Numbered from the stretch's first letter, positions 26,744-35,894 are shown. The stretch: 64,000 bases of DNA from Kineothrix sp. MB12-C1 (GCF_030863805.1 NZ_CP132957.1:3038001-3102000); one strand, 5' to 3'. Program-made: numbers and translations. The notes: generated by a model not told the origin, from the sequence alone.

Positions 26744-27928
26744 GTGACGGATTCTGCGGGTTATGTTTATTCCCGGATGAAGGAAGCGGATAAAGAGAAG
26801 CTGCTAGAAGCCTATTTTGGCAAAGAAGGAATGGGCTATTGCACGGTACGCGTTCCTATCGATAGCTGCGACTTTTCCACAGAGCAATTTCAGGCAATTG
26901 TGGAGGGGGATGAGAAATTCGCCACTTTTTCTCTTGAAAGGGAGAAAAAGTATATCTATCCACTCTGGCAAGATATACAAAAGATGTATGGAAAGGATAT
27001 CGAAGTAATGCTTTCCCCATGGTCCCCTCCGGCTTTTATGAAAACTAACGGAAAAAGAATAGGGGGAGGCAGCCTTAAGCCTGAATACCGGAGACTGTAT
27101 GCGGAATATCTCTGCCACTATATTAAGGAACTTCAAAAGGAAGGATTTCTCGTTAAGAAATTAAGCATCCAGAACGAGCCCAAAGCGGTGCAGACTTGGG
27201 ATTCCTGTATCTATACGGCGGAGGAAGAGAAGATATTTTTGAGAGATTATCTGTATCCGGCTTTGATAGAGAACGGTCTGGCGGAAATAGAGATATTTAT
27301 CTGGGACCATAACAAGGAGAGAGTATATGAAAGGGCTTGTACTATTATCGATGAGACTACCGATCATATAGTAGCGGGAATCGCCTTTCACTGGTATAGC
27401 GGTGACCACTTCGAGGCGGTGGAATTGGTACATAAGAGATTCCCCGATAAAAAGCTGATTCTCTCGGAGGCCTGCATCGAATATAGCAAATACGGTGCGG
27501 AAGGAGAACTCGAAAATGTGAAAAAATATGCCCATGATATTATCGGAAATCTTAACGCTGGAATGACAGGGGTCTATGATTGGAATATCCTGCTAGACGA
27601 AAAGGGAGGCCCGAACCATGCGGAGAATTTCTGTGATGCACCCTATCTTTTTCAGACAAAGGAAGGCGTGCTGACCGAACGCTTCACCAAATCGGCCATT
27701 GAGCATTTCAGCCGTTATTTGACACCTGGGTCGACGCGCATCGCTTTTTCCAGATATACGGAGGAGTTGGAGGTAACAGCCTTTAAGAACCCCGACGGCA
27801 GACTAGTATTCGTTGTCTTCAATAAGACGGAAAAGGCTCTCCCGGTAACGGTGAGGGTGGGAGATGAGACGGCTTCTTTTACGGCAGCGCATTTTTCTAT
27901 TACCACGGGAATCATTGCGCAAAAATAA
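26744..27928 (+). CDS. N-terminally truncated GH30 glycosidase, possible pseudogene
   Basis: The 394-residue frame encodes most of a GH30 barrel and beta-sandwich. The acid/base is Glu145 in IQNEP and the nucleophile Glu242 in LSEACIEY. Homology begins abruptly: the codons before GTG 26744 read RRFGGAV and join TDSAGYVYSRM, the family's FGGAxT(D/E)SA block, but a TAA at 26723 closes the frame. About 50-80 usual N-terminal residues (first sandwich strand and barrel start) are missing. The start codon is a GTG with only a close GGAG before it. The rest of the frame is undamaged, so the loss may be recent. Confidence 0.7.
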   Translation: MTDSAGYVYSRMKEADKEKLLEAYFGKEGMGYCTVRVPIDSCDFSTEQFQAIVEGDEKFATFSLEREKKYIYPLWQDIQKMYGKDIEVMLSPWSPPAFMKTNGKRIGGGSLKPEYRRLYAEYLCHYIKELQKEGFLVKKLSIQNEPKAVQTWDSCIYTAEEEKIFLRDYLYPALIENGLAEIEIFIWDHNKERVYERACTIIDETTDHIVAGIAFHWYSGDHFEAVELVHKRFPDKKLILSEACIEYSKYGAEGELENVKKYAHDIIGNLNAGMTGVYDWNILLDEKGGPNHAENFCDAPYLFQTKEGVLTERFTKSAIEHFSRYLTPGSTRIAFSRYTEELEVTAFKNPDGRLVFVVFNKTEKALPVTVRVGDETASFTAAHFSITTGIIAQK

Positions 27929-27933
27929 ATAAA

Positions 27934-27982
27934 GAAATCAGTTGAAGAAGTTAGAAAAGCCTTGTACAATAATATATTGAAT
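27934..27982 (+). promoter_or_regulatory. Sigma-A promoter of orf76-ridA, duplicated at 40879
   Basis: TTGAAG (27942-27947), 17 nt, TACAAT (27965-27970). The whole 49-bp segment recurs at 40879-40927 with 3 mismatches, including the spacer. The similarity therefore reflects duplication rather than consensus alone. Confidence 0.75.
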
Positions 27983-28034
27983 ACCAAAATCGAATGATAT
28001 ACATTGTTTTGTTGTGAAAGGGAGGAGCATGTCT

Positions 28035-28265
28035 ATGCGGGAAATGGAATTTAAGATGGAACGTCAGGGGCTGCTGAAAGAAGGGGATGCCATAACAGTG
28101 ACGGAAGGTGTTCTGCCCAGCAACTATTATTACACGATAGATCCGTCGCTTGCCATGTCGGGGAACGTTCCCTTTTCGGAGCGGATGCTCGCCAGGGAAG
28201 GGGTAGTGACGAAGATTGTGGAAAACGATAGAGGCTTTTATGTAATGGCACGATTCGAAGAATGA
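28035..28265 (+). CDS. small protein of 76 residues, unknown function
   Basis: The product begins MREMEFKMERQGLLKEGDAI and ends YVMARFEE. It is predicted as a small beta-rich soluble protein (segments DAITVTEGV, GVVTKIVEN, GFYVMARF). ATG 28035 is 9 nt after GGAGG; ATG 28029 and GTG 28014 are in frame. It lies between the duplicated promoter and ridA, and is probably co-transcribed with ridA. I do not recognise a named family. Confidence 0.65.
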   Translation: MREMEFKMERQGLLKEGDAITVTEGVLPSNYYYTIDPSLAMSGNVPFSERMLAREGVVTKIVENDRGFYVMARFEE

Positions 28266-28327
28266 TTTTCGGCTTTTGATTTTGAATCCGCCGAGGCGGA
28301 CATAGGATATGAAAAGGAGAAAAAAGT

Positions 28328-28705
28328 ATGTTAAAAAAAGTAGCTACGGATAAGGCACCTGCGGCGATAGGGCCGTATTCACAAGGAATTGTTGTGGGCG
28401 ATATGTTATTTTCGTCAGGACAGATTCCACTCGATCCGGCGACCGGAGAGGTTCGCGGAGAGAACATTACGGAACAGGCGAAGTTGGTAATGGAAAATGT
28501 CGGAGCGATCTTGGAAGCTGCCGGTACCGATTATGCGAAGGTAGTAAAGACAACTTGCTTCCTGGCTGATATGTCTGATTTCGCAGCCTTTAATAGTGTA
28601 TATGGAGCTTATTTCACGGAGAATCCGGCGAGAAGCTGTGTGGCAGTGAAGGAACTTCCGAAGAACGTTCTTTGCGAGGTAGAAGTGATTGCTTATTTGG
28701 GATAG
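28328..28705 (+). CDS. ridA: RidA-family reactive intermediate deaminase
   Basis: A 125-residue YjgF/YER057c/UK114 protein that hydrolyses 2-aminoacrylate and related enamines to ketoacids. Family blocks APAAIGPYSQGI, SGQIPLDP, QAKLVMENVGAILEAAG and the conserved Arg in NPARSCVAVKELP are intact. The start follows AAAAGGAG. A degenerate copy of its last codons and the following spacer is found before aroK at about 40977-41015. Confidence 0.94.
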   Translation: MLKKVATDKAPAAIGPYSQGIVVGDMLFSSGQIPLDPATGEVRGENITEQAKLVMENVGAILEAAGTDYAKVVKTTCFLADMSDFAAFNSVYGAYFTENPARSCVAVKELPKNVLCEVEVIAYLG

Positions 28706-28827
28706 TCCGGGAAAGAGTGCTTTCTATGAATAATACTATTCTGACTGGTATGCCGGGGGCAGGGAAAAGTACGATAGGAGTCGTACTTTTCCCTGCCCCC
28801 GGCATATCATTTTGTTAACTCTGATTT
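28706..28827 (+). pseudogene. 5' remnant of an aroK copy, disrupted by a fold-back hairpin
   Basis: Bases 28691-28788 align without gaps to 40981-41078, the ridA-tail/aroK start region. Identity is about 78% over the first 60 bases, then 38 bases are identical. The reading frame starts at ATG 28726 (MNNTILTGMPGAGKSTIGVVL) and breaks after 21 codons. After the hairpin, 28805-28827 again matches aroK (41094-41116) with 4 mismatches, all transitions. The 15 bases between are replaced by 16 that complete a perfect palindrome. Confidence 0.8.
28749..28806. terminator. Perfect 26-bp inverted repeat, likely bidirectional terminator
   Basis: Left arm 28749-28774 and right arm 28781-28806 are exact complements around the loop TAGGAG. 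It is very GC-rich at the base (GCCGGGGGCAGGG) and lies between the converging ridA and AraC genes, so it should stop transcription from both sides. It arose within the aroK remnant. Confidence 0.85.
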
Positions 28828-29843
28828 CTTCTGGCCTTATTTCGATATTCGCTCGGAGTAATATCGAAGAGTTCCTTGAACTTCTCATAGAAAAAGGTAC
28901 GGTTTTTACATCCGACTTCTTCGGAGATATCTAAGATAGGTAAATCTGTAGTCTTCAAAAGTAGCGCAGCCATGTCCATTTGCTGCTTGATTTTAAGTTG
29001 AGAAAAGCTGGAGTTTGTACTTTTTCGGATGAGTTTGTATAAGTGGCTCTGTGAAAAATGCAATTCTCTGGCAATATTTTCAAGACGGCATTCCTCTTTG
29101 GAATAGTTTTCTTCGATATATTTAAGGATTTTAATAATAGCGCTGTCATCCTTGCGGTTTTCAAAATAATTTCCCCCATCTATCGCAGCAGCATTGATCA
29201 GTAGAAGGAATATAGCGGAAAGATAGTGCTCCATTAAATCTCCTTTATATAAGGAAGGATGATAATATTCTTGAATTAAAAGATTGAAAAACCCCTTTAG
29301 TTGTGAACTGACTAGTTGGTCTTGTTCCAGGTGGTTGGTGTGGAAGATTAAATATTTATCATGCCGTTGGCTTTGATTTATAGAAGAAAGGATGAAGTCT
29401 CCAAGGATTCCTTTATCACCGATCCAATTCACAAATTTATCTTTAAAAAACTTTTTTTGAAATACAATATTAAAAACAATATCCTCTTCTCCTTTGTAAA
29501 AAGCGTTATGTATCACATCAGCATCTACAATACAGAGGTCTCCTTGTTTTAACGTAACCTCCTTACCATTGATAACAAACCGGTAGCTGCCCGAATAAAC
29601 ATAGTTCAATTCCATATCGGTATGATAATGAAAAGGTATATCGGTAAAACGAGTCTCTTTTAAAACACCAACAGTATATCCATTCAAAGTATTAGGAAAA
29701 TTAAATCGATAACATTCTTTATCTTGGATTAATTCAGTCTTCATGTTTTCGTAAACCGGGCTCGGTTTCCCGGGGTTTTGCAAATGCCATTGTTCGCTTG
29801 AGGTTAAGCGGAAGATTTTTTCATAGATTTCTTTTACGTTCAC
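28815..29843 (-). CDS. AraC-family regulator with cupin sensor domain
   Basis: A 342-residue soluble regulator. An AraC-type cupin at about residues 45-140 (FHYHTDMELNYVYSGSYRFVINGKEVTLKQGDLCIVDADVIH) probably binds a sugar; a double helix-turn-helix occupies about 240-335 (LENIARELHFSQSHLYKLIRK, then ILDISEEVGCKNRTFFYEKFKE). It is divergent from the PTS gene, which it probably controls. Its last three codons and stop lie on the antisense of the aroK remnant, so its C-terminus marks the left edge of the island. Confidence 0.9.
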   Translation of the reverse strand: MNVKEIYEKIFRLTSSEQWHLQNPGKPSPVYENMKTELIQDKECYRFNFPNTLNGYTVGVLKETRFTDIPFHYHTDMELNYVYSGSYRFVINGKEVTLKQGDLCIVDADVIHNAFYKGEEDIVFNIVFQKKFFKDKFVNWIGDKGILGDFILSSINQSQRHDKYLIFHTNHLEQDQLVSSQLKGFFNLLIQEYYHPSLYKGDLMEHYLSAIFLLLINAAAIDGGNYFENRKDDSAIIKILKYIEENYSKEECRLENIARELHFSQSHLYKLIRKSTNSSFSQLKIKQQMDMAALLLKTTDLPILDISEEVGCKNRTFFYEKFKELFDITPSEYRNKARRNQS

Positions 29844-30077
29844 TATTATCTCCTAGTCAGTATTGAATATGATAAAATAATAAAATAATATGTTATAGAA
29901 TATTACGAAGATGATTGTTAATATATGAAGTATATTAAAACAATTTATGCATAAATACAATAATATTCTCAAGTTTTATATATAATTTATATAAAAAGTA
30001 ATTTATATAAAGAAGATTTATATAAAATGAAAATAAGGAATATGTTATTTCTTACAAATTTTAAAGGAGGTATAAAA

Positions 30078-31454
30078 ATGACAAATAAAGAATTAGCGAA
30101 GCAGATATTAGATTATGTGGGCAAGGACAATGTAAGTGCTGTAACGCATTGTATTACACGTCTGCGCTTTACTTTGCTGGATGAAACCAAGGTTGATACG
30201 GAAAAGATAAAAGCCTTGGATGGGGTGTTAGGCGTACAGAATAAAGCAGGGCAATATCAGGTTATTTTAGGAAACAAGGTAGGAAAAGTTTTCAATGATC
30301 TGCAAGAAATTCTTCCGCCAGATTTAACTGTAGCTTCGGCGGGCGAAGGTAAGCCTGCGGATAAGCAAAATAAGAATTGGTTTGCAAAACTGATGGAGAC
30401 ACTTTCCTCCATTTTGATTCCGAGTCTTCCGCCTATTATCGGTGGAGGTATGATTAAAGGGTTTCTTTTTACTTTCTGGTATTTTGGATGGATAGAATGG
30501 GGTAGCAACGGATTTGAGATTTTGAATTTAATCTCTGACTGTATGTTTTATTTTTATCCGTTCTTGCTGGCAGTAAGTGCAGCTAAGCGGTTCAAAACCA
30601 ATGAATATATGGCTCTCGCGTTAGCGGGTGCGTTAATGTATCCTACAATTATAAATGGATTGGGAGGAGAAAGTGCCGGACTTTCCCTGTTCGGAATAAT
30701 TTCTCTTCCATTCATTGATTATTCTTCTTCTGTTATTCCGATTATTTTTTCCGTATGGATATTGAGTTATGTATATCGTTTTTTTGTACAGAAGATACCC
30801 GATCTGCTCAGTACTATTTTTACACCAATGCTCACTCTTTTTATTATGGTACCGATACAGCTTGCTATTTTAGCTCCCCTGGGATTCTATGCGGGAGAAT
30901 ATGTGGCAGCCGGTATTAATTGGTTGTTGCAGCTTTCACCGGCGATTGCTGGCTTCATTATTGGAGCAACTCGTCCTTTCCTCGTTTTCACGGGAACACA
31001 CCACGCAATGCGCGTCATTGTACAGCAGCAGATATCTAGTTTTGGAGGAACGACGATTGGCGCTATGAATTACATGAGTGTATTTGCACAGGCGACAGCT
31101 CCGCTGGCAGTATATTTTGTAAGTAGAAGCCGCAAGATGAAGGATTTATCTTTGTCAGCAGCAGTATCCGGTTATTTGGGAGTTACAGAACCTGCTTTAT
31201 ACAGTGTAATTTTGAAGTATAAGATCGTACTCATAGCTACAGCAGTCGGCGGAGGTGTGGGAGGTATGATTACTTCTATCTTTGGTGCTGCTGAATATGC
31301 GATGGTAATGTCTAGTATTTTGACGATTCCTGCTACCATAGGTGAAGGCTTTATAGGTATCGTAATAGGTATTCCAGTGACGATTGCTGTCACTTTCCTC
31401 ATTGTATTCTTCGGAAGAAAAAGTATACAAGCACAGGATGCACAAGAGAACTAA
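30078..31454 (+). CDS. PTS sugar transporter, EIIBC (glucose/beta-glucoside class)
   Basis: A 458-residue membrane protein that imports and phosphorylates a sugar. The N-terminal EIIB domain carries phospho-accepting Cys25 in AVTHCITRLRF; EIIC (about 105-455) follows with about ten helices and FTGTHHAMRVIVQQQ. No EIIA domain is attached, so it needs a separate EIIA. ATG 30078 is chosen for AAAGGAGG at 30062-30069; an upstream in-frame ATG (30027) would add an unlikely leader. The sugar is unknown; the AraC regulator and the NagB-like enzyme downstream belong to the same unit. Confidence 0.9.
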   Translation: MTNKELAKQILDYVGKDNVSAVTHCITRLRFTLLDETKVDTEKIKALDGVLGVQNKAGQYQVILGNKVGKVFNDLQEILPPDLTVASAGEGKPADKQNKNWFAKLMETLSSILIPSLPPIIGGGMIKGFLFTFWYFGWIEWGSNGFEILNLISDCMFYFYPFLLAVSAAKRFKTNEYMALALAGALMYPTIINGLGGESAGLSLFGIISLPFIDYSSSVIPIIFSVWILSYVYRFFVQKIPDLLSTIFTPMLTLFIMVPIQLAILAPLGFYAGEYVAAGINWLLQLSPAIAGFIIGATRPFLVFTGTHHAMRVIVQQQISSFGGTTIGAMNYMSVFAQATAPLAVYFVSRSRKMKDLSLSAAVSGYLGVTEPALYSVILKYKIVLIATAVGGGVGGMITSIFGAAEYAMVMSSILTIPATIGEGFIGIVIGIPVTIAVTFLIVFFGRKSIQAQDAQEN

Positions 31455-31465
31455 ATGAATAATAG

Positions 31466-31492
31466 GTAACTGTAAAGGTATGGAACAGTTAT
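31466..31492. repeat. 27-nt palindromic repeat
   Basis: GTAACTGT (31466-31473), AAAGGTATGGA, ACAGTTAT. It lies between the PTS gene and the NagB-like gene, inside an apparent transcription unit. Confidence 0.75.
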
Positions 31493-31508
31493 ATTAGAAA
31501 AGGCGTGA

Positions 31509-32246
<738 letters not shown>

Positions 32247-32305
32247 GAAATAAATGAATAAATAACTGATATCGCGATATTCGAGATATCCTTCAAAGGT
32301 CATAA

Positions 32306-32340
32306 AAGTCCACCTTCCTATTGTTTAGGAAGGTGGACTT
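32306..32340 (+). terminator. Terminator after the PTS operon
   Basis: A perfect 15-bp stem (32306-32320 with 32326-32340, AAGTCCACC/GGTGGACTT) with a 5-nt loop, followed by CGTTTGATTTT. It separates the PTS unit from the AT-rich ATPase gene. Confidence 0.85.
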
Positions 32341-32378
32341 CGTTTGATTTTAACCAAACATAATTCAACAAATCCTAG

Positions 32379-32407
32379 TTGATTAAGATAAAATTGAGTG
32401 GTATGCT
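32379..32407 (+). promoter_or_regulatory. Candidate promoter of the KAP-type ATPase gene
   Basis: TTGATT (32379-32384), 17 nt, TATGCT (32402-32407). The leader then has a small CCTC/GAGG hairpin near 32430. Confidence 0.4.
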
Positions 32408-32481
32408 TCACTTATATTAACCTCGGCTATAGAGGCTTAGGTGTCGGCAGAAAGGCAAAGGATGATTTGAGGGGAACATAT

Positions 32482-34368
32482 ATGGAAAAAAATATTTGGA
32501 TAAAAATAATTGAAGAAATTTTTCTGAAAACAAAAAGACTGATAGATTTTCTGGGTATTATTAGTGTTTTTTGCATCTTATTATATCGAATTGAAGCATT
32601 GCGAAAAATATGCAAAGCTATTTGTCAGTATTTTGTTAATTGGTATGTAGATATTGAATTGGTGACCATTAAAAATATATACTTTTGGTTTGAAAATATT
32701 TTCAGAATGATAATTGTTGCATTTTTCATATTTGCAGTTTTAATGTGGATAATTCAACTGATTTGGGATTGGCGGCTAAAAAAACAGAGAGGAAAAGATA
32801 GATTCGAAGAAAGTGTTTTCAGGTATTTGCATGATTCAAATATTCCAAGGTGTTTCCTTATTACAGGTAAATGGGGATCCGGAAAAACATATGAAGTGAG
32901 AAAATTTTTTGATAAATATTATAGACATTCTAAAGTGAAAGTATTTAGGATTTCTTGTTTTGGACTTAGTTCTCGAAAAGATTTGGTAAAAGAAATCAGC
33001 CGTACCATTGAGCAAGAAGATAATTCATTTTATGCACTTACGATAAAGGTATTGCAATTTCTGCCGGTTATCGGAGAACCAATAGCAAAGCTTCTCAAAA
33101 AATCATATGGTTACGATTCAGTTGAAAAGGAATCTATTTTCATTTTCGATGATTTCGAACGAATTACTTCAAGAACAATTACAAATGAATACTCATCACA
33201 TTTATATAGAAAATCATCTTTTTTACTTAGTGATGTTACAAAGGGACGAAATGCATTAAATGAATTTAAAGAGATTAAGAAAGAATTTGACTCTGTACAA
33301 AAAGCATTTTCAAAAGTAGAGGATTTTGTAAATAAAAATTCCGAACGAGAGGATTTTGATAAATATATTGCGATTGTTGGACTGATAAATGAGATTATTG
33401 AAGTATATGGTATGAAAGTAATCATAGTATGTAATTCTGAAATATTGGGTGAAAAATTTGTTCATGATATTTTGAGGAGCAAATTAAATTGCATAGAATA
33501 CAGAAAGACTATTTCTTCTGAGGCACGAATATCGATCGTACATGATATCTTAAATAATAAAACATTTGACGATAAAGAAAAACAGGCGGCGGTAACAGAA
33601 TATCTGGATTCCATTAAAGATGATATAGAAGAAATTATAGTAGATACAAAGTTATATGATTTAAGGTTGTTTAGTGGTTTGTTGGAATCTTTTATTACTA
33701 CGGTAGTATTATTCGATAAAAATATGCTTACAAGAGCATTTATGAATTCCTTATTTAATAGTATCGTAATTACCCATCAGGCATTCTATAGCAATTCTAT
33801 AGGAGAATTGGATATGTTTGTAACGGGAGCGAATATAGAAATGTTGATGCGTCTGTTTGGCGGAAAAGATAATTATCCCAAGTTAATTCGATTAAATTAC
33901 AGTGCTGAAGAAGTTAAATGGATTGATGTATCAATTTCCGGCTACTGGATTCTAAATTTATCATTACCGAATAATATTGTTGCGATAAGTGATGCTTGGA
34001 AAAGTTATAAGTATTATAAAATGGAAGAAAAAATGTGCGAAGATTATCATAGTTTTATGTCTGCGCAGGATTATGATTTATTACATATATTATTTTATCA
34101 AAAAGAATTAAATGCTAAAAGAAATGAAGCTTGGGATTGTAAATCATATATTGATAAATCATTAAATTCATATGATTTGGCCAAAATTGAAGATGTGCAA
34201 AATATTTTAGATATTGTTGGCCAAGCTTTTAGCGGAAGATTATTTCAAGAGTTTCTTGAAACTCTATTTGAAAAATTAGCAGAAGGTCATGCGGAAGGAA
34301 AAATAGTTGGACATACGTATGTGCATGAGGATTATATAGAGTTTCTTCAAAAGAAATCCCTTTTTTAG
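32482..34368 (+). CDS. membrane-anchored KAP-type P-loop ATPase, candidate defence protein
   Basis: A 628-residue protein with two predicted membrane helices (about 20-37 and 73-95), then a P-loop ATPase: Walker A GKWGSGKT at 129-136 and Walker B IFIFDDFER with Asp223 and Asp224. The KAP-like layout (helices near the P-loop, DD-ER Walker B) is known from membrane NTPases, some of which act in phage exclusion. The C-terminal 350 residues are helical and unrecognised. ATG 32482 is 7 nt after AGGGG. The gene is much more AT-rich than its neighbours (about 25-30% GC in sampled lines), suggesting transfer. A role in phage defence is inference. Confidence 0.7.
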   Translation: MEKNIWIKIIEEIFLKTKRLIDFLGIISVFCILLYRIEALRKICKAICQYFVNWYVDIELVTIKNIYFWFENIFRMIIVAFFIFAVLMWIIQLIWDWRLKKQRGKDRFEESVFRYLHDSNIPRCFLITGKWGSGKTYEVRKFFDKYYRHSKVKVFRISCFGLSSRKDLVKEISRTIEQEDNSFYALTIKVLQFLPVIGEPIAKLLKKSYGYDSVEKESIFIFDDFERITSRTITNEYSSHLYRKSSFLLSDVTKGRNALNEFKEIKKEFDSVQKAFSKVEDFVNKNSEREDFDKYIAIVGLINEIIEVYGMKVIIVCNSEILGEKFVHDILRSKLNCIEYRKTISSEARISIVHDILNNKTFDDKEKQAAVTEYLDSIKDDIEEIIVDTKLYDLRLFSGLLESFITTVVLFDKNMLTRAFMNSLFNSIVITHQAFYSNSIGELDMFVTGANIEMLMRLFGGKDNYPKLIRLNYSAEEVKWIDVSISGYWILNLSLPNNIVAISDAWKSYKYYKMEEKMCEDYHSFMSAQDYDLLHILFYQKELNAKRNEAWDCKSYIDKSLNSYDLAKIEDVQNILDIVGQAFSGRLFQEFLETLFEKLAEGHAEGKIVGHTYVHEDYIEFLQKKSLF

Positions 34369-34461
34369 TATTTATATTGATTTATAATAAGAGGCGGCGA
34401 TAATAAAGAAAAGCCTACAATCAAAAGAGTTTCTTTAGTTAGTGCTAAAGAAGCAAAGTAA

Positions 34462-34737
34462 ATGGTAGAATCAATTAAGATAGAAGGCACTGGATACATA
34501 CAAACAGCAGATGAAATACATAATGGAGCTAACATAGAAGATATTGATTATTTATCAAAAAAGAATCTTACTGAAACTATGAATGAAATATACGATACTA
34601 AAGATATAATAGATATAGTTAATGGGAATCCAAATCTACATTTCTCTATCATTTGGTCGGGAACAGAAGAAGAATATGAAAAGATGAATCGCAGTGAAAT
34701 GCCACCATATATAACAGCATATATATCCGGAGAATAA
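34462..34737 (+). CDS. hypothetical protein of 91 residues
   Basis: An acidic soluble product (MVESIKIEGTGYIQTADEIH start; YITAYISGE end). There is no clear ribosome site. The ATG directly follows the TAA of an open stretch without a start codon (34381-34461, encoding KPTIKRVSLVSAKEAK), so the locus looks like gene debris or a frameshifted longer gene. AT-rich like the upstream ATPase. No family recognised. Confidence 0.4.
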   Translation: MVESIKIEGTGYIQTADEIHNGANIEDIDYLSKKNLTETMNEIYDTKDIIDIVNGNPNLHFSIIWSGTEEEYEKMNRSEMPPYITAYISGE

Positions 34738-34749
34738 AGGCATAGCAAT

Positions 34750-34977
34750 ATGGAAATTGTTATATTCAGTATTAAAAGGAATGACATGAAGGTAGAAGGA
34801 CAAAGATATAATGTATTAGTATGTTATGAAAAGGCTCTCTTCATGAATGGAGAGGTGATTGTGCGCGGGTCGGTTCGGAAGGATGTAAAAATTGCTCTTA
34901 GATTTTTGTATTATTCCGATGTGGATGAAATGTTGTTCCGATGTCATTGCTATTGTTCCGATTATGGGATATACTAA
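34750..34977 (+). CDS. hypothetical protein of 75 residues
   Basis: An AT-rich ORF with AAAGG about 9 nt before ATG 34750. The product starts MEIVIFSIKRNDMKVEGQRY and ends with a Cys-containing segment (RCHCYCSDYGIY). It abuts the Fic gene. No family recognised; the ORF may not be expressed. Confidence 0.35.
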   Translation: MEIVIFSIKRNDMKVEGQRYNVLVCYEKALFMNGEVIVRGSVRKDVKIALRFLYYSDVDEMLFRCHCYCSDYGIY

Positions 34978-35000
34978 TTTTTGAAACGAGGTGCAGAATT

Positions 35001-35894
35001 ATGTATATGACAGTGAAGCAGGCTGCAGGGAAATGGGGCATTTCAGATAGAAGAGTTCGAATCTTATGTTCGGAAGGTAAAATTCCGGGTGTTATCCGTG
35101 AGGGACGCAGTTGGATGATTCCAGTCGATGCAAGGAAGCCGGAGGACGGGCGGTTTAAAACTGCTGAAAGTTTGCTGAAAATCATTGATAGAAAGAAGAA
35201 GGCGTTGGATTCCAGACGTCCTTTGACGGCGGGCGAAGCAGAACGGCTGACAGAGGAGTTTGTTGTAGAATACACCTATAATTCCAATGCGATTGAAGGA
35301 AATACCTTGACCCTGCGTGAAACGGATATGGTGTTGCGAGGCTTGACAATTGACCAAAAGCCGCTGAAAGACCATATGGAAGCGGTTGGGCATAAAGAGG
35401 CGTTTGATTTTGTGCGGGAACTGGTAAAAGATCGGGTGCCTTTATCGGAGAATGTCATCAAGCAGATTCATTATCTGGTATTGGCAGATAAAAGAGATGA
35501 CCGCGGTGTCTACAGAAGAGTTCCGGTAAGAATCATGGGTGCAAAGCATGAGCCGGTGCAGCCATATTTGATTCAGCCGAAGATGGAACAGTTGTTGGAA
35601 GCTTATCGAAATAGTTCGGAGCATATCATTCCCCGGCTTGCGCGGTTTCATATTGAGTTTGAGGGTATCCACCCCTTCATTGATGGTAATGGTAGGGCCG
35701 GACGACTACTTGTGAACCTGGAATTGATGAAAGCAGGGTACCCGCCGATTGATATTAAATTTGCAGATAGGATTGCTTATTATAATGCCTTTGATGAATA
35801 TCATGTGAAGCATAAGTTGGATACGATGGAGAAGTTGTTTGCGGGGTATGTGAATGTGAGACTGGATAGTTATCTGGCTATGTTGGATGTGTAA
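35001..35894 (+). CDS. Fic-domain AMPylase with N-terminal excisionase-like helix-turn-helix
   Basis: A 297-residue protein. Residues 1-50 form a MerR/excisionase-like HTH (VKQAAGKWGISDRRVRILC, then SWMIPVDARKPEDGR). The Fic domain has the catalytic motif HPFIDGNGRAGR with His224 and a flap region before it. An inhibitory motif S95-x-x-x-E99-G100 in SNAIEGN marks a self-inhibited (class II-type) Fic enzyme that attaches AMP to target hydroxyls. Targets are unknown. ATG 35001 follows GAGGTG. A close paralogue of its HTH is encoded alone at 38413-38595. Confidence 0.9.
   Translation: MYMTVKQAAGKWGISDRRVRILCSEGKIPGVIREGRSWMIPVDARKPEDGRFKTAESLLKIIDRKKKALDSRRPLTAGEAERLTEEFVVEYTYNSNAIEGNTLTLRETDMVLRGLTIDQKPLKDHMEAVGHKEAFDFVRELVKDRVPLSENVIKQIHYLVLADKRDDRGVYRRVPVRIMGAKHEPVQPYLIQPKMEQLLEAYRNSSEHIIPRLARFHIEFEGIHPFIDGNGRAGRLLVNLELMKAGYPPIDIKFADRIAYYNAFDEYHVKHKLDTMEKLFAGYVNVRLDSYLAMLDV

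Noticed and set aside
28726-28815. Reading the aroK remnant as a functional small gene
   Set aside because: Only 21 native codons remain before the fold-back sequence and a stop; the downstream kinase residues are absent.
32398-32481. Upstream in-frame extension of the KAP-type ATPase
   Set aside because: It covers the promoter and leader; the AGGGG ribosome site supports ATG 32482.
34381-34461. Short open stretch encoding KPTIKRVSLVSAKEAK
   Set aside because: No start codon between the upstream stop and its TAA; kept only as possible gene debris.
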